Of a DNA stretch of 64,000 bases, positions 23,221 through 35,839 are shown one piece after another. The notes below the pieces were generated by a model. The model saw only the letters and a list, made by a program, of their open reading frames with translations, did no database searches and was not told the origin of the DNA. Source of the stretch: Corylus avellana (taxonomy: Eukaryota; Streptophyta; Magnoliopsida; Fagales; Betulaceae); NCBI RefSeq assembly GCF_901000735.1, contig NC_081548.1, positions 9,860,711-9,924,710 of the forward strand, given 5' to 3'. Position 1 is the first letter of the stretch. Every line of letters starts with the position of its first letter. A program made the translations under genes and the position numbers.

Positions 23221-23983
23221 AGAAAAATGGTTTTTATTTAGTCTCTTAATATCTCTTTCTCTCGTCCCTGTCTTCTCTCGTCTCTATATCTCTCTCGCTC
23301 AATCTCTCTCCTCGCCTGGCAAATTTGAGCTGCTCTCATAAAAAAGCCTCACCATATAAAATGCCAGATCTGAACAAACATGCTCCATTTATTTATTTAT
23401 TTTTGTAGTTTTTCTGACATTTTTCCTAGGTTTGGCTCTTAGCTTCTTTATCCATTAGTTTTAACATAAAATAATTTCGATCACCTAAAAGTAACCCTAA
23501 ACTTTTGTCAATAACACAAAAGTACTCTAATAAATTCAAAAAAAAAAAAAAAAAAGAATTCTTTTTAAATTCACACCCTAAAAAAATTTGTTTTATTTGT
23601 TTTATTTGATTTTATTAAGAATATTTTAATCATTAAGAAGACATTGTCATTTATTGGTAGTTTGAGAGAACAATGTCACAATTGAATTATGAAAAATATT
23701 GTCAATTGTGTGGTAATTTGAAGAACTTTCCAAAAAAAAAAGAAATGAGGATACGTAGGATACTTATAGTTTTTTAAAAAATAATATTTTAATAGTATAA
23801 GAAAAAATTAAAAAAAAAGTTATTATGAAGTGTATTTGGATAGAAAAGATAAAAGGAAGATGGTAAGAATGCTTTGACGAAATGGACTGTCATTCATTAA
23901 TATTTGTGCACTGTGTACAAGAAAGATTATCAAAACCACTTGAAATCAAGGATGTTAAGAGTATTTTAAGATTCTTGGTTCAT

Positions 23984-24510
23984 TTTCCCTACCCAAAGTC
24001 TAAATAGCACTCTCATTTTCCCTACCCATAATCCTATAGAGTCTAACTAGCACTCTCATTTTCACTACCCATAATCATAGGGCAACTCTAAATAGCAATC
24101 TCATTGTCCCTACCCATAATCATAGGGCAACTCTAAATAGCAATCTCATTGTCCCTACCCATAATCATAGTCTAAATAGCACTCTCATTTTCCCTACCCA
24201 CAATCATAGAGAGTCTAAAGAGCAATCTCATTTTCCCTACCCATAATTCATAGAGTCTAAATAGCAATCTCCTTTTCCCTACCCATAATCATAGAGAAAG
24301 TCTAAATAGCACTCTCATTTTCCCTGCCCATAATCATAGAGAGAGTCTAAATAGCACTCTCATTTTCCCTACCCATAATCATAGAGAGAGTCTAAATAGC
24401 AATCTCACTGTCCCTACCCATAATCATAGAGAGAGAGTCTAAATAGCACTCTCATTTTCCCTACCCATAATCATAGAGAAAGTCTAAATAGCATTCTCCT
24501 ATCCCATCAC
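23984..24510. repeat. Minisatellite, about 12 units of roughly 45 bp
   Basis: The unit is TCTAAATAGCACTCTCATTT followed by TCCCTACCCATAATCATAGA and a variable GAGAG tail. CTACCCAT-like words recur at about 44-46 bp spacing from 23991 to 24459. Units differ by substitutions and by the length of the GA tail, as expected of replication slippage. There are no spacers, so it is not a CRISPR-like array. It lies 0.7 kb beyond the stop of the DUF630/632 gene. 24511-25218 has nothing else recognised. Confidence 0.93.
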
Positions 24511-25218
24511 CATCTCAGCATGCTATCTCAACATCTATCATTAGATCAATCTTAATTAAAAAGGGTCGATCTTAATTAAAAAGAAAAAAAGAGTAGAATT
24601 GAAGTATGCTATATAGAATGCCTCAATCATATTCTCCTCTCAGGATTTTTTCTTTTCTTTTTTTCCTGCGCAGCTTCTTTCCAAATCACTTCTGTTTATA
24701 CCATACCAAAAGAGAAGAAAAATGAAGGATAATGACACAAAACTAATGAGAAAAAGACAAGAGAGAACCAGCTTTGGCATGCTATTACTCATAATGAGTA
24801 ATGCTAGAAATCACTCGTGTCCTTTTCTCACTCTAAGAATGATGTGGCTTCTAAAATTACCATTGGACTTGTTATTAATTATGATTGAATTTTGATCAAA
24901 TGGTAATTTTAAAAACTACCTCATTCTTGGAGTGATGCAAGAAAAACATAAGAATGACTTCTACAATTACTCATAATTCAGCCCTCAAGACCTAGTGAAC
25001 CACAAAAATACACGTAGCTTTCCTCAAAATCAAAACATGCTTACCTGTGCAAATGTTGAGGGAAGGGAGGGCTCCAGCCAGACCAGATATAACAGCAACA
25101 TTTCCCACACAACAACAAAGATCATAACATTACATCATCGCTTCGCTAATAAAACAAGTTTGTCTGGAAAACGACAGGTTTTGATTAAACTTTACTACGA
25201 AACAGGGTTAAGATAACC

Positions 25219-28200
25219 TCACGAGGGACCCCCATTAGATTTCTGTGACTGCGTGATGGACCATATTTGCTCATATGCTTCAGAACTGGCATGAGCATAA
25301 TCTGACATGGCACGAAAGAGCTCAGGTAAACGAGATTTGAGACTGCCCAGTGACTTCTCTCTCACCTGAATACAATGTTTCTGGTGAGCTTCCTCTTCCT
25401 CTTCCAATCTCTTCTTTAAGCTGTCAATAGCAAATTGCTTCTCTGACATGGGATCCTTGGGATTTGCATCTTCACCCCTTTCAGCTTCTATTTCCTCTGG
25501 CCCCCTCCGCTGCATATACTTTTGGTACCAGTCCTCAAATGCTTGTTTTTTGCGGTAGTACTCCTTCCTGGTCTCCTCATACTTCTCTTTTAGCTTCATC
25601 TCTTCCTCCTGTTGAATTATTATGGTTTTTATCACAGCACCAAAGGAGGAAATTGCAGATTTCACAAGCTCATCTGGAAGCTTTTCAAGATGGTTGTGCC
25701 ACGATTGGAGGAGGGCTTGGATTGGAGGATGCTGGGCTCTAGGTGGGGATGAGATTTTCTCCTTTAAGGTGCTTTCAATGGGGATGAGATTTAATTTCAA
25801 CCAACTGTGAAGAGCTCGGATGTATTGTTTTTGATGGGTCACCAGCTTTTCAAATTCTGAATGCCATTCTTGGACAACATTCCAGAGTTGGACAGTGCGG
25901 TCATGGTGGTGTTTCGTTGTTTCCTTGGAAGTATCTACAATGTCAAGGGCTTTGAGGTCTATAACAAGTCTCAGCTGACCGTCATGATGCAGGCGCATGC
26001 TTTCCCACATTTTGGCCATCCTGTGGAGCAGATATCATATTTATGCCCATCATCCAAGTTGCTTTAAGGGAACAATTTTGTATATTGATAATGCCATAAT
26101 TTTTGACAGGAGGAATGGAAAGGTTAAACACCAAACAAAAAAAACCAAAAACTAGTAAAACTAATCCTTTGGGCTGCATTTTTTGATGGACTAAATACAA
26201 AAGATATAATGCACAAGTTTTATACATAAAGCATAGCATGCAATTGAAGAGGATGGCAAAATATGGCACCGCAGCATACATGACCTTTTCCAGTTAGCAA
26301 CATGAGAATCAATTGGAAGATAGACCTAATGCAGCCCAGAGCACATTTCATGATATATTAAACATAAAAAAATCATTGGTTATCTCAACACAGTACTGCC
26401 ACGGCGAATTAGCATTAGTTGTCATTAAATGGTGACAAGACAACCTCAAATGGACATTAAAAAATTTATAAGAAATAGATTTAATAAATAAGCATAGGTA
26501 GTCTGAGTTGAAAACAGCCACCTCAAATAACTAATTCCCTCCCATTTGAGTTCAAACCTTGACAATAATGGAAGGGACTTGAAACACACCTTTACCACTT
26601 AAAACATCATTAAATCCATCACAAGACTATACTTTCTTATGCTATATCAAACAAAAAGCCAAGTGTACCCATGACAGTAAGCCCAACCAGACCATAAAAA
26701 AGCCTTTAAACTGACCCCGAGAGTTGAAATACAACCAAGCCAGTTTGGTGTGACTAATGAAGAGGGGAAATGTAAGCTCAAAAAATGGTCCTTTGGAATA
26801 TAATTAAGGAAACACAGAAAGAAATGTTTCTAGAACACAGCATTACAACATTGATACAAAACTAAAGAGCAGACAGAGCAGAGCATATATGTGTGAGTGT
26901 GTGTCTGCCTGTGTGTGTATATATATATATACAGTGTTGAATACCTTGAGTAGAAACAGAGCACATCTAATCTATTGGTGGCAAAAGAGAGAAGACCTGG
27001 TCGATGTCAAATGGTATTGAGTCTATTGACACTGAACCAAAAAAAAAATCTGGTTTATGACTTCACATTTCAACAAGCTTAACTAAGAAAAAAGACAATG
27101 AGGCAACCAAACAGGAGTTTTGGGGGTGTTCTTGGTCAAAAAAGCAGGAAGTGCATAATGGTAAAGAGAGAACTTCTGAGTCCACTTAACAAAGATCTTG
27201 GGTACTGCAAAAAGCTAATGAACCATAATTCAGAAGTGCAAAAGCAACCACACTAGAAAATATGGTGGCCTCTTTTGGCATTCTTAGACCTTAATTTGCC
27301 ACACAAAAGCTGGAGGCAGGCCCCTGATGTGAAACCAAACACATCATAAAGATAAAAGAGAGGTTCGGCAAGGATAATTTTGCGAGGAAAATTAAATCGA
27401 GTACAGCATTATAGAGATTTCTCAGTAACTTTTTGCTAATAAAAACTTACCCCTCAACAAGAGCAACAAGTTTTGGGTACAACTGCTCATCACGTAGGCG
27501 ATTTACTTCCAAAACCGTTGAATCCATTGACTGCATGTCGACTATATATCTCGTATGCAAATGACTTACAGCTGCTTTTGTTTTTTCCAAGGATTCAGGA
27601 CTCAAACTTCGTTTCTTCTGCCTGTTCAGCAGAGCAACCTTCCTTTGATACTCAAGCTTCATTAGCTCACCTTGCTGTCAGCATGATGCAAATATCAATT
27701 AGATTCAGCATAGGTAATAACTTTTCAACATAAAAATACCCATGAAACCACAATTACCGGCTAAGCACAGTTATGTATCAGAAAAAAAATAAAAAATAAA
27801 ATAAAATAATAATAATAAAAGGAAAAATCTAACTCTGCTTCACAATTAATCATACAAAGAAGCTGAAAATTTTCATGCCCATGATTATCACAAACAGATT
27901 TTATTTATTCACATGCTAATAAAAACAATTCAAACCTGCACAAGACTCACCCACCCACCCTTTCCCCCCACCCCAGAACTTGTAGTAGCTCAACATACCT
28001 TGACTTCTTCATAAAGCTTCTTTTCCCAGGCTAACAGCTTATCCAAAATAGTGGCATGAGTTTCGTATTCTTCTGAATCAAAGTCATCCTTCCCACCCTC
28101 ACCATTGGATACACCTCTGAACGACTTATTCCAGGTGATAACGCGCATGACCCTTGCAGAATGATCAATGTGTCCTGCAAAATCCTTAGAGCATATTAGT

Positions 28201-29772
28201 TTGTTCATTTGTGCAGCATTTAGAAAACAATAGGAAAAAAGAAACCATTGCTACAAATAACAGTTTGAATGAAATAAATCCAGAATTTGGCCAAGCGGAT
28301 CCACCATCCTTCCAGTTGCTTGGACTGGGAATTTTGTGATCATCACACAATAACAAAAGGTATGGTAAGATATCTGTAACTCAAGACTGGTAAAAACTTT
28401 GAAACTCACAAGGGCACCATTAGAGGAAAGTCTTGAACTTTTCCTACTTTTGAAAAGAAAAAAGCAACAAAAGATCTGAGATTGATGTGGGATCCAATAA
28501 AAAGTTATCATCTAAATATTGTAAACACGTCATGCGAACATGGAATGAGATCTTACTTCAACGAATTACTGAATTGGGCAGATCGATGTATGATAAAAGA
28601 AAATTGAAGCTTTGTATGCAATTTCAACAATTAATTAATTGGGTATGACAGAAAAACCTCGAGTATGACACACAACATAAAGAATCGCAAAAAACAAAAC
28701 ACATCCCACATGAATGATTCTCAGTTTCTTCGCTAACCAAAAACTTTGAAATGTAACACAATTAATTGTTAACCATAAAAAACAACAAAGAATTACCCCG
28801 ATTATCAGCGAAATTGGAGTGGTAATGCAAGCGAGTTGCCTCCAGCATCTTGGAGACCTCTTGGGCGCTCTGGTAGGCCTTGAGGAAATGATCATCAAGC
28901 TCACCCAATATCTTCAATAAACTCACACTCCCCACCGCCTTCGCCATTCTCCTCATCTCCGGCGGCGCCGTGTTGGCGTGCTCTATCTGCTTCTCCGGCG
29001 TCTTCGGCTCCACCGCATCTCTAAAATCAACCCCATTAGCCTCCACCGCATCTCTAAAATCAACCCCATTAGGCTCCACATTTTTGGGTTGTCCGCCAAA
29101 GGCCACACCTTCGCTCACATTCTCAGCCTCAACGTTCTCGCCTAGAGATGGCCCAGGGGCCATACCCTCCTCCACCATAAAGAAGTAGTCCCAGGCCATG
29201 CCCTTTGACTCCGGCATCGGTGGGACCGCCTTCATGTCCGGTGTCAGTGGGGGGTCTACTTCTCCGACACCATTTCTTGTACCACCCTTTGCAATAATAC
29301 CGTTCTTTTCCTCCATTCCAACATTGCCCTCATTGTCTTCTTCCTCGTCTTCTTCGCCTTCTACTACATCATCATCTTCTTCTTCTTCCGCAATGGCAAT
29401 GGCCCTGACCTTTCGGGGCTTCGTGGGCATGGCGGGCATGCTGGTGGCGCGCTTAATGGGGATGGGGCTCGGCGAGAAGTTCGGGAGCGGCGGCGGCGGC
29501 GGAAGATTTTCCATGTGCGGCGGAGGCGGCGGAGGCGGTTGAGCGGCGGTCGGGTCCGCCGGAGGCTGGTGGTGGTGTTGGTGGGGCTCTTCGGCCTCGC
29601 CATGACCATAGTCGCTGAGCGCGGCGCCGGTGTTCTTTAAGCCCACGGCGTAGCCGGAATGGCCAGCGGAGAAGGCGTTGCGGGCTATTACGGCGTCTTT
29701 GATGAGGTTCTTGCGTTCCTTGCACCGCGACACCGACTCCTCGTTCTCTATTCTAGACTGTGCGCAACCCAT
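25219..29772 (-). CDS. DUF630 / DUF632 protein
   Basis: Exons 29772-28797, 28174-27999, 27674-27451 and 26020-25219 join in phase to 725 residues. MGCAQSRIENEESVSRCKER opens DUF630 (about 1-60), and Gly2-Cys3 predicts N-myristoylation and palmitoylation, hence membrane association. Then come a proline-rich stretch (79-100), an acidic run (128-150), WDYF (194-197) and an 11-residue repeat GVDFRDAVE (236-256). DUF632 runs from about 291 (LKILGELDDHFLKAY) through HSARVMRVITWNKSF to about 550, followed by coiled-coil-prone EEEMKLKEKYEETRKEY and a second charged helix. Some family members, such as Arabidopsis NRG2, act in nitrate signalling; which paralogue this is cannot be told. Introns are 622, 324 and 1430 bp. 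The leader upstream of 29772 is CT-rich on the coding strand. Confidence 0.95.
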
Positions 29773-30301
29773 TTCTTCTGGGTCTTTTTGTTGGGACCGT
29801 ATACTTTACTCTTAAGAGCGAGAGAGAGATTCAGATGTGGAAACTTGGGTGCTTTGAGGTTTCGAAACAGCTAAAATGGTGGCTTTGTGAGAGAATCATG
29901 CATGTTAGTTGGGTACAGAGAGAGAGTGAGGTTTACAGAGCAATGAGAGCGTGAAGAGAGAGAGAGAGAAGGATATACTGCCAAGTTTTGCGCAGGGATG
30001 GAGGCAGAGAGCGCAGAGGGGATGTTTGTGTACTCGCTGAGAGTATGGGAACCAGACCCTACTCGCTGGATTTGATTCCGAAGTGTCCTAATCAAGATTT
30101 TTAAAATAATAACGGTCACATTTTTTAAGGTGAGAAAACGATGTCGTCCTTTCCGATCGTTTGAGATTACCATATATTTAACCACAAATTAAACGGTGGT
30201 AATTCCTGTACATGGCATGGAATTTACCACTGGCTGTGGCTGAGAAGTGAGAACTGAGAAGGTGAAAAAATCATTTACTCCTGCTTTCTATGAGAACAAT
30301 T
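29773..30301 (-). promoter_or_regulatory. Upstream region of the DUF630/632 gene
   Basis: On the minus strand the 230 bases before the ATG include CTCTCTCTCTCTCTTCACGC, a CT-rich leader typical of plant 5'UTRs. Further up, TTAAATATATGG (about 30169-30180) is a weak TATA candidate. Nothing else is recognised. Confidence 0.35.
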
Positions 30302-30525
30302 AGGCCCTGTTTGGCAAGACCTCTTTATTATTCATTTAAAAAATTTAGCTCTCAATATTTTTATTTTTTACATCACATTAAGCACTTTTTATTTTATTTA
30401 AATAAAAAAATTAGTACAAAATAAATTTTTTTTTATTTTTTTATGCCAAACATTTTTACCTTTTTTTTTTTTGGTACCAATCAATTTTTACTACAATTGT
30501 TATATTCAACACCAAACCGAGCCTA
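30302..30525. mobile_element. AT-rich hAT-like MITE
   Basis: Left end TAGGCCCTGTTTGG and the reverse complement of the right end, TAGGCTCGGTTTGG, match at 11 of 14 positions. The interior is AT-rich and non-coding. The flanks do not show a convincing 8-bp duplication. Confidence 0.6.
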
Positions 30526-30909
30526 GAAGGATGGAGTAATGGAATACTCCATAACGGCGTTAATAAACAGTAATCAACAAGATAGTGATGATTATATTAG
30601 AGTCAAGTTAGGTACAGCAAAGTGGACGGCACTCAAATCAAAGTGCACGAATTTGAAAATTTGATGGTCATTTCCGCATATCACCATGCACTCACTTTTC
30701 TATTTTAATTACTATTCCAAAACTCCATCCTTTTCACTTAATTTTTTCTATTTATTTTTTATTTTATCTCATTTTTATATATATCTCCCCGAACATAAAA
30801 GGTTTAAGAGCTTTTACTTGGAGCTGATTACTCTAATTTAAAAGTCTAAATTAATAGAGTTAGGTCCACCTATAAATATTATGTACTTTTTTTCTTTTTC
30901 TTTTTTTTG

Positions 30910-31292
30910 AAAAACTTCACTTTCACCCCCAGAACTTCTACCTGATTTTACAAACTCCTGAACTTCAAAATCTTTCATTTTGGACCCCTAAATTTTTAAT
31001 TACTCTCAATTAGAACATTTCCGTTAATTTTAGCCATTAAAAATACAAAAAAAAAAGACCAAAATGTCTTTGATTTTCTTTTTTTAAAAAAAATAAAAAA
31101 ACGTTTTGAAAGTTAAAATTTTATACAAAAGTCAGGAGTATAAACGTCATGTAACGTTTAAAATTTGACGGAGTGGTCCACATTGAAAGTAATTAAAAGT
31201 TCAGGGGTTTAAAATGAAAGATTTGGAAGTTCAGGTGGGGTTTGTAAAATCGAGTGGAAGTCTAAGGGGCCAAAGTGAAGTTTCCCCTTTTT
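30910..31292. mobile_element. Foldback-type MITE A
   Basis: The left arm (about 30910-31015) and right arm (about 31165-31292) are inverted copies: AAACTTCACTTT at both outer ends, then ACTTC-ACCTGA, CAAACTCCTGAACTTC, ATCTTTCATTTT and TTTTTAATTACT on the left matched by their reverse complements on the right. The loop is about 150 bp of AT-rich DNA. Confidence 0.75.
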
Positions 31293-32094
31293 TTTTTACT
31301 ATCTCAATATAGGACACGACACTCATAACACTGTGAAGCTTCACAACGAGTATCAAATTTCAAGACTAGCCATCCAAATCTTATTTGGCATCTAGATCTT
31401 GGTCATCATCCAGATCTCGCTCATCAATGAAGCTCGACCAAAGACAGATTTAGGGGGAGATCGACAGTAGTCTTGATCCCCCCAAATTACAAGAAAAAAA
31501 AAATTAATGCAAAAAAAAATAAATAAATAAAAATTAAGGTATTTTTTGTCCATTAATTCCTTTCAAATTCAAAGCTAGTTCTGGCCCTGAACTCGACGTC
31601 AGTGGTTGTTGTTCTCATCTTTCACCTAGTCCATCATATTGCAAAGGAGATAGAGAAGGAATAAAAAATTATTATTATTTTTTTTTTAACAAATGCTATA
31701 ATAATCAACAAAAATTGTTAAGTAGTGGGATATGTAAAGTTGCATTGGATAGCCAAATGAAGGTGTTTTTTTGGTGATTTTTTTCTATATAGCAAAGCTA
31801 AATAAAATGAAAAATATTAATTTGTTAAATGGGATATGAATGCTATATATAATCATTGAAAGTGTACGTGCTTGGTAAAAGTGGTGAAGCATTGCTCTTT
31901 CTCGCACGGATTCAATCAAAGCGAATGACAACTCGCATGCTGTGAGGTCCCCTTCATTCGCTTGCTCAATCTTGCATTCATGCAATTTTTCGGGTCAAAA
32001 ATTATTGTGAAGGCCCACCCGGAATTAATACAAAGGCACTCCGAAGATATGGAATTAGGATTATCTCATGATTAAATAAATTACAAAATATTCA
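31293..32094. other. Intergenic, nothing recognised
   Basis: AT-rich with A and T runs near 31490-31690; no conserved frame, no paired repeat ends. Confidence 0.4.
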
Positions 32095-32343
32095 GTTAAT
32101 TATATTGAATGAATATTTTTATCATTTTAAAAAGTAAAATGACAAAAATATCCTTCAAATATAACGAACTGAACATCATGTTCAGAGGATTGATGTCTTA
32201 TTATATATATACAATATTAAATATATTGAATGGGTATTTTTATCATTTTTAAAAAGTAAAAAGACAAAAATACCCTTCAAATACATCGAACCGAACATCC
32301 TGTTCCAAGGATTGATGTCTTATTATATATATACAATATTAAA
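32095..32343. repeat. About 125-bp tandem duplication
   Basis: Two consecutive copies share ATATTGAATG, TTTTATCATTTT, AAAAAGTAAAA, GACAAAAATA, ACATC-TGTTC and GATTGATGTCTTATTATATA; the second copy has scattered substitutions. Region 32344-32923 has nothing else recognised. Confidence 0.8.
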
Positions 32344-32923
32344 TAATCTTACTTTTTTTATGAATTTCGTATACAAAATGTGCAACCGATAAGTATCACA
32401 TATATTTAATATTATGATATATAAATCTGAAACGTGTGATGCAACCGAAATACATTTTCTAATTTATCTAATATCATCATACATAATTAAAAATAATTTA
32501 AATTCTATACTTATTTGATGAAATGAGATACCTTAGTATTCTATATTCACTTGTTCAACTAATGTTGAGATAAGCTGATAGTGAGTGGTTTAGGGTTAAT
32601 TAGAAAAAACAAAAAAAGAGTGGTTGAGTAAGCCAAATAACAAAACCTATGTACGTCAACTTTGGGCCAAGAGTCAATGGTGCATATTTCAAATGCCTAA
32701 GTTTAAGTAGAACTTTTGTTGGTTCTCATTTTATCTTAAAATGAGACATGATTTTTAAAATTATTATTACATTAAAATTTATTAGTGATTTATTTCAAAT
32801 TTAGAATCGATTCATCATAAATTCAATGGTAATTTTAAAAGTTACATGAGTTTTAGGATACCCATTACTCCAAGTCTAATGGGGGTCAACTTTATTATTA
32901 TTATTATTATTATTAGAAGAAGA

Positions 32924-33296
32924 AACTACATTTTGCCTCCATGAACTATAACGTCTTGACACTTTCTTTCATGAATTGCTAATTGTACTACTTTGCTCCC
33001 ATGAACTACCATTTTTGTGTTCAAAACCCCCTTCCGTCAGTCAAAGCCGTTAACTCAAACGGTCAACCCGTCACTTTGCGTCACTTTGCCCCCATGAACT
33101 ACAACGCATTGTTACTTTGCCCCTATGAACTACAACGCATTGTCACTTTGACTGTCTTAGTTATCAGTTTTAACTGATAAAAGAGGATTTTGAGCACAAA
33201 ATAGTAGTTCATGGGGGCAAAGTAGTACAATTGGCAGTTCATACGAGAAAGGTGCCAAGGCGTTGTAGTTCATGAGGGCAAAAGGTAATTTCTCCT
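32924..33296. mobile_element. Foldback-type MITE B
   Basis: Inverted arms: the left (about 32928-33030) has TTGCC-CCATGAACTA, AACG, GTACTACTTTGC, CCCATGAACTACCAT; the right (about 33190-33290) has the reverse complements TAGTTCATGGGGGCAAAG, TAGTACAATTGGCAGTTCAT and CGTTGTAGTTCATGAGGGC. A CCCCATGAACTACAACGCAT-type sub-repeat occurs twice in the middle. There is no coding sequence. Confidence 0.75.
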
Positions 33297-33836
33297 TATT
33301 ATTATTATGATTTCCCAAGTTCTATTTGGGATTTTGAGACTAAAATTTTTGATTAATTCTGTATTTTTTTTTTTCACCCATGCTTTTTGAATGTATATAT
33401 TTTTGGTCGTTTTAAAATACCTTTCCTTTTTTTTTTTTAATAAATATATTTCAATTTGAGTATGTTAGTATATAAGTTTTGGACAGTTGAAACTTGAAAA
33501 GCTTTAGGAAGTAGAAAGAGTATACCAAGAAATTTGTTGAGAATATTGCATTCCACCTACATCTTGGACACTTAGCAAATTAAAATGACAAAATGATAAT
33601 TATAATTCTTCAAAAAAAAAAAAAGAACATTTATTTATCATTTAGGGTTGTTGAGTTTAGGTAGGACATTGTTATCATGTATTGGATTCCTTTATAAAAA
33701 CCATACATTCATTGAATAAAGATGATTGATGTTTCCATTGCTATTTCATCTTGCATGAGAAACTTTCGTTTTCCTTCTTTCCAAAATTTAACCTACCAAC
33801 ATAGGTCCTACAACTTCTAATAGCTCATTTGACTAG

Positions 33837-33924
33837 CCAAAATAATCCAAATATTATTTGAACTAGTTAAAAATGTTAAGCCAAAATAATCCAAATATTA
33901 TTTGAACTAGTTAAAAATGTTAAG
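33837..33924. repeat. Perfect 44-bp tandem duplication
   Basis: 33837-33880 and 33881-33924 are identical 44-mers beginning CCAAAATAATCCAAATATTA. Absence of any difference implies a recent duplication, which is rare in this decayed region. Confidence 0.95.
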
Positions 33925-34319
33925 CTGCATCCGGCTTAGCAAATTGGAGAAATGTTTGGTGAGTTGCTAATACGGTGAGCCATGTTCACTCACCAAATGT
34001 GAAAAATTAAAAATCTCTAACATCCTCTCACTTCCCAAAGATTAATAAAGAAATCATTAAAAAAATAATTTTTAAATGAAATATAAAAAGTTGATAGCTA
34101 AAATAGAAAGTTGGATATAAGTGCTTTGAAAAAATTGGTAGAAATATGATTTTCTAACCAAAGTGGAGAGTAAATTTTCGGACCCAAATGTAAATGCTCT
34201 TTTCTAAATACATACCAAAAAGGAAATTCAAATACAAGCAAAACATGAAAATGTTAATCTCTATTTTATTTTATTTTTTAGCAAATTTCTTCTTTATTGA
34301 TAATAGGTAGATCAAAGAA

Positions 34320-35165
34320 TCAAACAGGAGCAGTTTGCTCCCTGATTACAATACCATAGATACAATTTGGAATTTCTCCAATCCAAACCCTATCCATGAC
34401 ATACTTGGTGGCTTCTCTAGCCAAACTATGAGCTGCTGAATTTGCGCCCCTTTTGACATGTTCAATCCTGCATGATTTCAGCAAACACATATGTTCTTGA
34501 ATACCATTTACAATATGCCCAAAATTGCTCCAATTTTGTTTCTTCACTCTAACTGTGTTAACAATTTGCAGGGCATCTCCCTCCACAATAACATCATAAA
34601 ATCTCATCTCCCTACTAAATTCCACCGCATGTAAGGTTGCTAGAGCTTCCGCAACAGTAAGTTCAACCAGATAATTTTTGTCGTGCTACATGCGACTAGA
34701 ATGCTGCCATCATGGTCTCGTACAATAATCCCAATACCAATTCTTCTAAGTCCCTTATCCATGGCAACATCCCAATTAATCTTAAACATACCTATGGGAG
34801 GTCGCTTCCAAAGAATGAATGTGCCAATTTGAGGAATGCCCTACACTACATGTTCCTTCTCGTTTACCCTCCGAAAATCATCAAGAGAGATCGTAGCATC
34901 ATGGAATACCTGGTTTGGGTGAAGGAATTCCCCTCCATGCACTACATTATTCCTTCGAAACCATATTTTTCAAGCTATTACCGCCATGAGCTCAATTTCT
35001 GCCCCTTCACATCTTGCCATCATCACCTCTACCACAGAAAAAAAATCAATCCATTTATCAATGCCTTTTTGCAATTTGTTTGGACCACAACTCCACACAT
35101 CCTGAGCAGATGGACAACTCCATAGGATGTGTTTTGTTGTTTCTTCCTCCCTTCCACAAATTAGA
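34320..35165 (-). pseudogene. LINE fragment: zinc-binding RT tail and RNase H
   Basis: The minus strand first gives a zf-RVT-type segment, CGREEETTKHILWSCPSAQ near 35100-35165, then CGPNKLQKGIDKWIDFF and AVIAWKIWFRRNNVVH. The RNase H (RVT_3) domain follows: PIGMFKINWDVAMDKG, GIGIIVRDHDGSILVAC, then after one frameshift near 34670-34690 LTVAEALATLHAVEFSREMR, VIVEGDALQIVNTV and RGANSAAHSLAREA. This order is typical of plant non-LTR retrotransposons. A stop after EKEHVV and the frameshift show that it is inactive. The upstream RT and endonuclease are missing. Confidence 0.88.
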
Positions 35166-35385
35166 TCTTAGATGTACCACACCTATATAGAAAAGAAGAA
35201 GAAAAAATGGAATTTGGATGGACTTTATGTTTAGTCGGAGAGTAGAGAAAAAGATAGGAAAATAATTGGGGTTACACTCTCCAATTTGGATTAAAGAATT
35301 AGGAGAGATGATACCATAGCCCCTCAAAACACATTTTCAATTCCCTAAAATTGGAAGAACTTGGAATGAGTACCAAATAACTATA
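35166..35385. repeat. Repeat R, copy A (uninterrupted)
   Basis: Collinear with 40535-40597 plus 43245-43400: ATGTACCAC, CC-ATATAG, ACTTTATGTTTAGTCGGAGAG, GGAAAATAATT, GTTACACTC-CCAATTTGG, ATGATACCATAG, CATTTTCAA and AAATTGGAAGAA. In copy B a 2.65-kb element interrupts it. Identity of the repeat itself is unknown. Confidence 0.75.
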
Positions 35386-35839
35386 GTTTGGACTTTTCCC
35401 TTTTACTTTAATAATCAAATAAACTTTAAGGAAAAGGAATAGGTATTGGTATGGGTATGGGTATTCCATTAGGAAAATGAATAGACATTACTGGGAATAA
35501 AAGAGGTTGGAATGAAATAATTAATAATTATTCCAATTCTTTAGTTTGGTAGCAACACATATTTCATAATTGGGATTAGCCTAAAATTACTAAAAAGTCC
35601 ATTTGATTTCTAATTTTTCTAAAACTCAAATTAAAAATAAATAAAAACAGGGTTGAATGTGCGATGGCAATGGATGGCCGCGCCACCCCCAAAGGACCTC
35701 ATTGTGGCCCTCTGGGGGTGGTGCGGCCACCCCCAATTCCCATCAGGGGTGGCCGCAACCACTCTTGGAGACCAAACAAAAATAGGGTTGAACGTGCGGT
35801 GGTAATGGGTGGCCGGCCACCCACAGCATGCACTAGGGG

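Noticed and set aside
23984..24510. CRISPR-like array
   Set aside because: Units abut without unique spacers, and the DNA is plant nuclear; it is a minisatellite.
29198..29725. Frames of 81-114 residues overlapping the DUF630/632 first exon
   Set aside because: Shadows of the proline-, acid- and histidine-rich coding sequence; the 325-codon frame has the homology.
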